A stretch of DNA of 64,000 bases. Source: Lineus longissimus. Its lineage: Eukaryota > Nemertea > Pilidiophora > Heteronemertea > Lineidae. The notes below the pieces were generated by a model. That model did no database searches. It saw nothing but the letters and a program-made list of their open reading frames with translations, and had not been told where the DNA came from. Numbering within the stretch: the stretch's first letter is position 1; each line of letters opens with the position of its first letter. The stretch covers positions 14,384,501 through 14,448,500 of the forward strand of contig NC_088320.1 of NCBI RefSeq assembly GCF_910592395.1, given 5' to 3'. The position numbers and the translations under genes are program-made. This document shows, one piece after another, positions 57,048-64,000 of the stretch.

Positions 57048-57525
57048 CCGGTGTAACAGTAACAAATGCCCCCCCTGGAAAAAGTGTCCGGCCCTAATGT
57101 ATTCTGCAATATGGTTCTATAGAGACCCTGACCGTCAATAGCTCATGCACAATTTACGCATAATCCTTAAATCATATCGTAGTGTTTATAGAGGACAAAG
57201 TGAAAAATGTTATGTAAGTTTTTATATGTCTTTTCTCACTCACTTGTATAATATTATTCACTCTTTGTTTCCCCCATCTCGGGAACCCAGTCTGAGCCTT
57301 TTCATACATGTCATAACATTTAGTTTGGGTTCAATTTGTGTATTTCAGTTTACCGTGTTTGACCATTAAAGATAAGTTTTGTAAAGCACGCGTTGAAGTT
57401 CATTGCAAGAAGAGTCCTCACGAGTTTATAAGCCACTACAGAGATTGAAGCGTATAATAGAATCCTTTGTTTCCCGGGCATTCTATCCCAGGACATTTTA
57501 AACTTCTACACTGGCAAACGTATTG
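57048..57525 (+). repeat. Inserted repeat inside pogo copy 2 (pair of 21605-21800)
   Basis: Both ends match 21605-21800 read in reverse; about 300 bp in the middle (57135-57435) are unique here. It separates the N-terminal and catalytic halves of the transposase. Confidence 0.7.
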
Positions 57526-57803
57526 GTAACCTCCAGTCCTATTGAATGGGCGAAAATAGAGTTATTGGTGGAATAGGGTGAAATAGTGGTGACTGACTTC
57601 GTGCCTGATGGTGAAAACTTCTTGCTCGTCGTGGACCGATACCGTGCCACCGTATCGAACATTTTCTGGAAGCTGTTCAGGGCCATCGGAGAAGAACTTG
57701 CATTCGTTCCTCTTGACCTGACAATAATGTATGCGTTCAAATGCAGGCAAAGAGCCATCTGGAAAGACTGGAAAATTGGTAACACTGATGAGAACGGACA
57801 CTG

Positions 57804-58662
57804 GGTGATTTCAAGGTCAGTTTTTAGATTTAGTTTTAAAACTAAATGGGACACTAAAACCCTTGATTAAACCAGCATTGAAATGAAGTGGGTTTTAGTT
57901 TCATCCTATTTCAAAGTCGGTGTTTGTTGGTTTTAGCTTTATGTCCAGTTTTAGCTTCAAACTAAGGATGGTTTTAGTGTCAAAAACTAACACCGGGACT
58001 TAAACTAAAACTCTCCAAAACATCAAAAATGAAATCAGTTCTGGTGTTAGTTTTGACACTCAGATTTAGCATTAGACCTATCCTATTTCAAATTAGGTTT
58101 TAGTTTCACACTGAAACAAATTGGAACACCAAGGTCTGATCTTAATCCCAGCTCGGTGTTATATTTGGAAGTTTTGTAGTGCATTTTGTATTACCAGTAA
58201 AACTAACACCTTAGGCATTAACACCGAGTGGATTTCAAAGTTGGTGTTTGTGTTAAGAAGGGAATAAAATCATGTTGTTCGTACCATTTCAAGGAGTAGT
58301 TGCTGGTATTTTGAACGCTGATGGGAATGATGATGGACGTGACAGAAGACGACCAAATTTCGTTCGACGACCAGCAATGGAAGCAGTTACAATAGTGAAT
58401 CAACAGTAACAACGACAACAACATGCATGTTTGGTTTTTCCAAGGTTTTATCTCTGTCCATCTCGGTGTTAGTTTTACCTGCAGAATAAAACATCTTCTT
58501 AGTTTCAGCCCAGGTTTTAGGTGTTTAGATAAAACCAGGTGTTGGTGTTAAACTAAAACCTCGAATTGGTCTTATCCAGACATAGGTTTTTAGGGGTAGA
58601 AATTAAGAATAAAACTGACACTAACACCCAACACTAAAACCAAAATCAACTTTGAAATCACC
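57804..58662. mobile_element. 859-bp TIR element with CACTG target duplication
   Basis: Ends GGTGATTTCAAGGT and, inverted, GGTGATTTCAAAGT. CACTG flanks both sides (57799-57803, 58663-58667). Removing the element and one CACTG gives GGACACTGTCC, which restores the transposase frame. The interior is unusually rich in GTTTTAGTTT / ACACTAAAACC motifs in both orientations, suggesting long decayed TIRs. No transposase. Confidence 0.9.
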
Positions 58663-59019
58663 CACTGTCCATTTATAACCCGCCGTGAAGTTTTACGAAG
58701 GGTTGGCCTCGCATGGGAGCGCATCGAGCCCGAAGCTATACGAATAGCTTGGGGTGTCAGTCGTTTAGTTGCAGAAAACGTAGAGATTAATGTTAATTAC
58801 TTGTTAATCGAGGAAGAGGACGATGTAGAGGGTCTAGAGTTTTTGTCATGCTGACATAATTGAAAGCAAAGACGTCATATGAACCAAGTTCTGAATTGAC
58901 CGATGTCGATTGCACTATACTAATAGAGAATTTCGATCAATACGATTATAACTGTCTATTTACTTTAAACTCTGCATCGACCACGTTGATGAATGATGCT
59001 ACAGGGTGTTAATAATAGT

Positions 59020-59345
59020 CCAGGCAGCATGCATGTCCAGCACCATGCATGTCCAGATGCCATGCATGTCCTGGCACCATGCTTGCCATGCACAATTCAA
59101 GTTCAGGCACTATGCATGTCCAGGTACCATGCATGTTCAGGCACCAAGCTAGTCAAGGCACCATGCATGTCAAGGTACCATGCTTGTCCAGTTACCATAT
59201 ATGTCCAGGCACCACGCATGTCCAGGCGCAAAGCATGTCCATGCTTGTCAAGGCACGTCCAGGCACCATTCATGCCAAGGGATGATGTATGTCCAGGTAC
59301 AATGAGTGTCCAGGCACCATGTACGCCCTGGGACCATGTATGTTC
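59020..59345 (-). repeat. 17-bp minisatellite, third array
   Basis: About 18 diverged units of CATGCATGTCCAGGCAC, the reverse complement of the 42955/48219 unit. Also open in several frames; not coding. Confidence 0.85.
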
Positions 59346-59999
59346 GGTCAGCAAGTTGAGGTGATATTTGATTGTTTGTTCACGCCACATGAAGTATTAG
59401 CGAAGTATTCCATCTACTTGGAGTGCATATATTTCAATGGCGTTGTTGTTTCTCAGAAACTTGACCTCTACGCCTGGAAAAATCTTGTTAACTGCATGTC
59501 TATAACTGACACCCTCACATGTGAGAAGGCTTTATGAATTTGATACTTTTTGTTCCCTGCTGTAGTGGAAATAGATATCCATTATCGACACATATTTGCA
59601 TCATCGTTGACTGAGATTTCTATCTTCTGCGGACCAATTTGTAGTATATTCTTGATTTCCATGGTATATTTTATGTCCTTAAATTGCAGAGCCCATCCGT
59701 GTACCCAGGCATGCCAGGAACTGCTTGGTAGAAAGGATACATCACATATCACACGGCATTCTTAACTGGACGCGGAGGGAGCAGGACTTTCATATGAAGG
59801 GGGGAAACATTTTCATTCGTTTTCAAAAATGTTTTTTTCGCGAATTTTTTCCCGCGAAATTTGTCTGCACCTACATTACGGATCTCGAGCCCTTTTTGAT
59901 CCTGATTCGGATTTTATTCTATCTTCCCTCAAGATCATTGTTCTTGACCGAGCTTGAGCCTTATTCCTCAACCCCAAACAATAGCAAGGAAGCTGTTTC

Positions 60000-60195
60000 A
60001 TAGAACAGCCGCCCTCCCTATTATTAATCCAACATAGGGCAGCAGGGCTTAACACCTCCTTTGAGTTGAGGATATGGGTCACTGCTGCTTTGTGTGATTA
60101 TTACATAACCAGATGTATACAAACAAGCCTAATTCTAAACAATGCAGTCTGTGTCATCCCAGGTAGAGATTAATTACCAGTAGATGTGCTATGCT
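60000..60195 (-). repeat. Dispersed repeat, copy 2 (pair of 1478-1640)
   Basis: Minus-strand match to 1478-1640, slightly longer. Confidence 0.65.
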
Positions 60196-60486
60196 TAATA
60201 TATCTATGTATCATTGTTTAGTGTAGCTAGGACTACTGACAGGAACAACATGGTTGATTTTTGGAAAATAGTGACTTTGATGAACAAAAAATTTACAAAG
60301 ATTGTAAAAGTAATTTTGTTCTTAGGACGCTTTATATTTGAGCCGATTTTTTTAGAGCTTTGACAAACTGATTATTAGGTCTGTGACTACATGAATATAT
60401 GAGCAGTTTTTGAAGCAAAACGTCTCGTCTTACAAAAAAGAGGATTTGTAAGCACTCTCTTTGCATAAATCTACAAAATACATTGT

Positions 60487-60600
60487 CTAGTGTAAAACAA
60501 GCCTCATTCTTAACAATGCATACTGTGTCACCCCAGGTAGAGATTAATTGCCAGTTTTACTATGCTTAATATACATATCATTGTTTAGTGTAGCTAGGAC
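60487..60600 (-). repeat. Dispersed repeat, copy 3 (partial)
   Basis: ACAAGCCT, TAACAATGCA, TGTGTCACCCCAGGTAGAG and ATTAATTGCCAGT match the right half of 60000-60195, about 350 bp away, in the same orientation. Confidence 0.65.
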
Positions 60601-61206
60601 TTGAAATCCATATCATTGTTGCCATGTTTACACAGAGGCACTGCATACAGCTTGGCCCAACGAAGGTCTACGTATATACTGGGTCCTCTTCCGAGAGAGG
60701 TCCACTATGCATTCCCTGTGCTTAGTACATTGTATGAGGCCCTGTAGGGTACTATAGAAAGAGATAAGGGATTTGCCTGTTTGTCATTGGACATCGAAAT
60801 CAATGTCGAGGAGTGATTCACCTTGAATAAGGCGCAGTTAACTTTCGTTCAATAGCAGTGGGCATGGTCAGAGCGGGTCTGTAATCTACCCCTATGCATT
60901 ATCACAATGCTGATCAAAGGGTGCGCTTCCATTGGGCCTTTTCGGTCACATGTTAGAGGTAAGCAAGTCATTCACGGCACGGGGAGTGATAATGGACAAA
61001 CCACAATTGGGTTTTTTCATTCAGGCGCTGCCCTGTTGTCGGAATGGCGGAATACAAAAGAGAGCTGCTGTCTTTGAATAGCGCTGCGCGTCATCGTAAA
61101 ACCCTTTTGCCAATAACATTCTCGATCGGAAAAGATGATCGGACGTGACCAGTTTGCCCATACACGGTGACGCAGACTCAATTTTAGTATTTTTCAAACA
61201 TACGAC

Positions 61207-63569
61207 ATGGATGAAGGTGAAGCGCCGGCGCCTGATCAGGAGGTTGCTCCTCCAATACGGAAAAGGCGGTACAGCCTAAACGAGAAAGTTAAGCGGATAT
61301 CAGATTTTCGAGTGCCACAGGAAGTCGACCCTGAAACATCCGCCAAACAGTTCGCTAGGAGCGTCCATCTCCCAGAGAGTACATTTCAAAATTGGCTGCA
61401 AAAGGAAGACGAAATCCTTGCAAACTGGGGTCAGTCAACACGAAAGGGTTCCGAGCAAGCATGTGTTGTGAGAGGCGTAGGTGAGTTTCGAAAATTCTCT
61501 TCTATGACAACTTGCGTCCCGCCTGACCCAAAATGATTTTCTCCTACTTTGTATCATTCATCACTTTCAAAAGAAGGTTGTGGAAACTGATGTCTTTGGG
61601 TCAATTGTCCTGTTGAAGTGGGCAGGGGTAGGCCTATCCGAAAGGTGAACCTGAATGGGGTGGGGGTCCGTGTGCAGGTATGAAAGAAAAGAGTGTCATC
61701 TGTTACCACCTCGTTGCAGTTTCCTTCATTGCACAATAGAAATGGATATTTTTACAAGGTCAAGGAATCATTGTTTCTGTCACCTCTATCTCGATCTATG
61801 GGACTTGTCCCCCTTGGAACTTGCATCTTTACGCCACTGCAGCGGAGAGGGGGAGGGGGTATTCACAGGGCGATTTACCTCTTTTCTCAATAGAATGAGT
61901 TTACTTAAGAATGTAACAAATTTCAGGACTCTTCCCCGATGTCGAAGCGAACCTCTACGACTGGTTTTCGGAGAAGCGCGGACTTGGTGTTCCAGTTTTG
62001 GCAAAGGACGTATCCGAAACAGAACGACAGATGTACCTCGTGTGGTGGAATGACCTTGGGGTGGAACGTCAGGGTGTGATAGTTAGAGAACATCCCCAGC
62101 TTTCCGTCTTTGCTGTTTCCCCAGGATGGCGATCTGGCTTTTATCAAAGGGAAGTATCCATGATGGTTCCAGTATAAAAAACGAAACTGTTGCATTTGCA
62201 TGCTCTATTACAGGGGAGTGTCTCCATTTGGGACCAAAAACAAGACACACAAACACACACGCACGCACACACACACACCAAGTTTACAAATTACTAGTTC
62301 TAATTAATGGAGGGATTATTCTGGGACATCATTTTGCAGTTTCTCTGCTCTTAAACTTTGTGTCTCACGTTTGTTTCAGGTATGGCATTTCTAGGAGACG
62401 GAAAAGCAAGGATGATCGCCAGCTTCCGGATAATCAACAAGAGGTAATCGACACTTTTCACGCTGATATTGCTGTTTTGTTGGCTTTCCAGCCCGAGTTC
62501 ATCCTTAATATCGACGAAACATTTGCCTTGTTTGATGCAGTTCCAAACTACACCTTAGACGACCGAGGAAATAGGCAAGTGAACATCACATCTTCACGAG
62601 GAAATCCACGTCTCGGCTGTTCGGTGACACTTGGCATTACTAGCGATGGAAGGAAGATGGCGGTTCACATTACATTCAAAACCCCCACTAGAGCTGCAAC
62701 GGCGGAGATAGAGGCAGACCCCCTTGAGAATGTTCACGTAAGTGGGAGATTCTTTCAAGATTTTCTCAAGTATTGGCACGCATGTAAAAACTTCTCTATC
62801 CACCGCCCCTCGTTACTCTGTGCTCACACTTCTCGCTTCCCTTCTCACGATATTTGACCCCCCCCCCCTTATCCCTACCGCAATAACCACATTCCTGAGG
62901 TAGCAAATCATACATCAGAAGTATGATAACCATGCACGTGGTGCGGCCTGCGAAAAGGTGTTTTCGGAAAACGTCATAAACGCAAGTTTATCAGTTGTCA
63001 ATGATAATCTGCACCCAAAATCATTTCACAGGGTCCAATGGAATGTTGAGATGACTGACAAGGTTTTGCTCATTCACTGAAATGTGGCATAGCTTTTCAG
63101 CCAGTATAATTATCTTGCAGACTGCCCAGGGGTCGCCACAATAATAGAATACATCGACCAGGTACTCGAGCCATTCGTCGGCGAGGACACAACCTATCTC
63201 CACCTGTGGGACCGTGCGAGGGTCCATCTCAATGAGGAAGTTGCTATCCGAATCATCCAGCTTGGGGCACTAATTCAACTGATCCCAGCTAAGTCTACGC
63301 CATTATTACAGCCTCTAGACCTAACAGTGATTGGCAGCTTCAAGACAAAACTTCGACATGCATGGCAAGCATGGAAGACGGCCCACACACTGGCTGACGG
63401 TGCCTGCCCCCAAATTACCCTACTTGAGGTTGCCAATCTGATTGGGAGGGCATGGGAAGAAGTTCCACAACTCGTGATTTTCAATGGATTTCGAGCGGCT
63501 GGTCTTGTGCAGGACGATGCAGCAGAGGGGGAGGCTCTTGCAGACGCCGTGAGATGCCGAAGAGAATGA
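61207..63569 (+). CDS. pogo/CENP-B-type transposase, copy 3, multi-exon
   Basis: Exon 1 61207-61480 (MDEGEAPAPDQ..., HTH YSLNEKVKRISDF ... STFQNWLQKED; donor AG|GTGAGT, phase 1); exon 2 from 61927 (phase 1, LYDWFSEKRGLGVPVLA, CENP-B-type HTH); exon 3 62380-62737 (RRRKSKDDRQLPDNQQ, NIDETFALFDAVPNYTLD with the first Asp; donor GTAAGT); last exon 63121-63569 (YLHLWDRARVHLNEEV with the second Asp, LLQPLDLTVIGSFK with the third Asp, acidic C terminus). The donor of exon 2 is not in phase with exon 3 (best GT at 62154), and phase differs between exon 3 and the last exon, so a small exon (perhaps 63031-63061) or a lesion is unresolved. All three candidate catalytic Asp are present. Could be autonomous or recently dead. 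Confidence 0.75.
62245..62279 (+). repeat. (CA)n microsatellite
   Basis: ACACACAAACACACACGCACG-type run in the intron between exons 2 and 3 of pogo copy 3. Confidence 0.9.
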
Positions 63570-64000
63570 TGGACCTCATTTCATTCCTGTAATTGAACAA
63601 GAGGAAAAAGACTAAATGTCATTGGCGGAATAAAAAATACCCTATCGGTATTCTTGGTATAAAGTCGTCTTCGTTTTTTTGTGTCACCCTTTGTAAACAA
63701 AAACCAGCGTGAGCCCTGCACTCGTGCCGATTCACCCATCACCATAGTGTCCAGCGACGTCTGGCTAAACAATAAGATACGATAGGTCAGTGACCACAAG
63801 ACCTAGACTGCCAGTTTGTTGGGTGAAGTCCCACATTAGGAATAGAAAGGTATTGCCATGTAAATAATCGCTACTCCACAAATGACGCCTACCCACGGTA
63901 GGCCTTTACGTCCATCGTGGTACCCAGAGTGTACACTATACAATTTGACAGACGGACCTCTCCGGCAAGAGGATCCAATATTTGGCACTTTGTACTCCTC

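Larger units (their letters stand above)
56104..58850 (+). pseudogene. pogo/CENP-B-type transposase, copy 2, interrupted twice
   Basis: Order: acidic start (MDEENEFGPPRRSLQAYSMQ), first HTH (PSFARFRNIRELTFREW), CENP-B-type HTH (VDEWFRDRRNKGFPW ... HWMQRFMERHAISYRRS), then the region NMNQTFVRYDFPPNYTMD where copy 3 has NIDETF (first Asp replaced by Asn), LLVVDRYRATVSN (second Asp), a deleted third motif (only PLDLTIMYAFK), and, after an insertion, TRREVLRRVGLAWERIEPEA with an acidic C terminus at 58850. Frame breaks near 56533, 56826 and 56945. This copy has no introns in the HTH part, unlike copies 1 and 3. Inactive. Confidence 0.8.
60679..63978 (+). mobile_element. pogo-like DNA transposon, copy 3, complete ends
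   Basis: 3300 bp with inverted ends CTGGGTCCTCTTCCGAGAG and TTGGATCCTCTTGCCGGAG (minus), and TA on both sides (60677-60678, 63979-63980). Contains the multi-exon transposase at 61207-63569. The best-preserved of the three related elements in the window. Confidence 0.8.

Noticed and set aside
58993-59390. ORFs on both strands in the 59-kb array
   Set aside because: Same 17-bp minisatellite artefact.

Overview
The window looks like nuclear DNA of an invertebrate animal, probably marine. It has a gene split by GT-AG introns into small class 1-1 exons, a wide range of eukaryotic transposons (Ty3/gypsy, pogo, piggyBac, Crypton-type tyrosine recombinase, LINEs, TIR and foldback elements), minisatellites, and no bacterial-style operons or RNA genes that I can see. 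I cannot fix the phylum; amphioxus, hemichordate, echinoderm or mollusc would all fit.

The main host gene lies on the minus strand between 32940 and 16600. It is almost invisible as ORFs because its exons are only 67-141 nt long (the last is 467 nt). Eleven exons with matching phase splice a 22-residue signal-peptide exon to ten cysteine-rich modules and a Thr/Pro-rich mucin-like tail, about 531 aa in all. Each internal module is one symmetric phase 1-1 exon, and most carry the framework C-x(2-4)-C-x(3-6)-C-x(4-6)-C-x(8-11)-C-x-C-x5-CC. I do not recognise the module as a named family. Its introns hold a 2.7 kb pogo-type transposon, a 1.0 kb internal-deletion derivative of it, a LINE reverse transcriptase relic, a 1.1 kb foldback element and other inverted-repeat elements.

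Region by region: 1-3.3 kb has a dispersed repeat and one member (minus) of an unknown ORF family. 4.3-5.5 kb is a broken Crypton-like recombinase. 6.2-7.0 kb has an acidic ORF facing a THAP zinc-finger exon between short inverted repeats. 7.2-15.8 kb is mostly non-autonomous elements, including a 1.9 kb TA-flanked element with three repeats rich in nuclear-receptor half-sites. 16.5-33 kb is the cysteine-rich gene. 33.8-34.9 kb is a piggyBac relic. 36-39.7 kb holds LINE fragments and a perfect 90-bp inverted repeat. 42.9-48.7 kb is a Ty3/gypsy element with 130-bp LTRs and a GACAT target duplication, inserted in a 17-bp minisatellite. 49.7-55.5 kb is a tandemly duplicated locus of the unknown ORF family plus a 308-aa ORF. 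56-64 kb has two more pogo-like transposons, one interrupted by an 859-bp element and one bounded by TIRs and TA.

The three pogo-like copies (18.1, 56.1 and 60.7 kb) are diverged relatives: copy 3 keeps all three candidate catalytic Asp, copy 1 has lost the segment with the first, and copy 2 has Asn there. Nested insertions with recoverable empty sites give a relative history of the locus.
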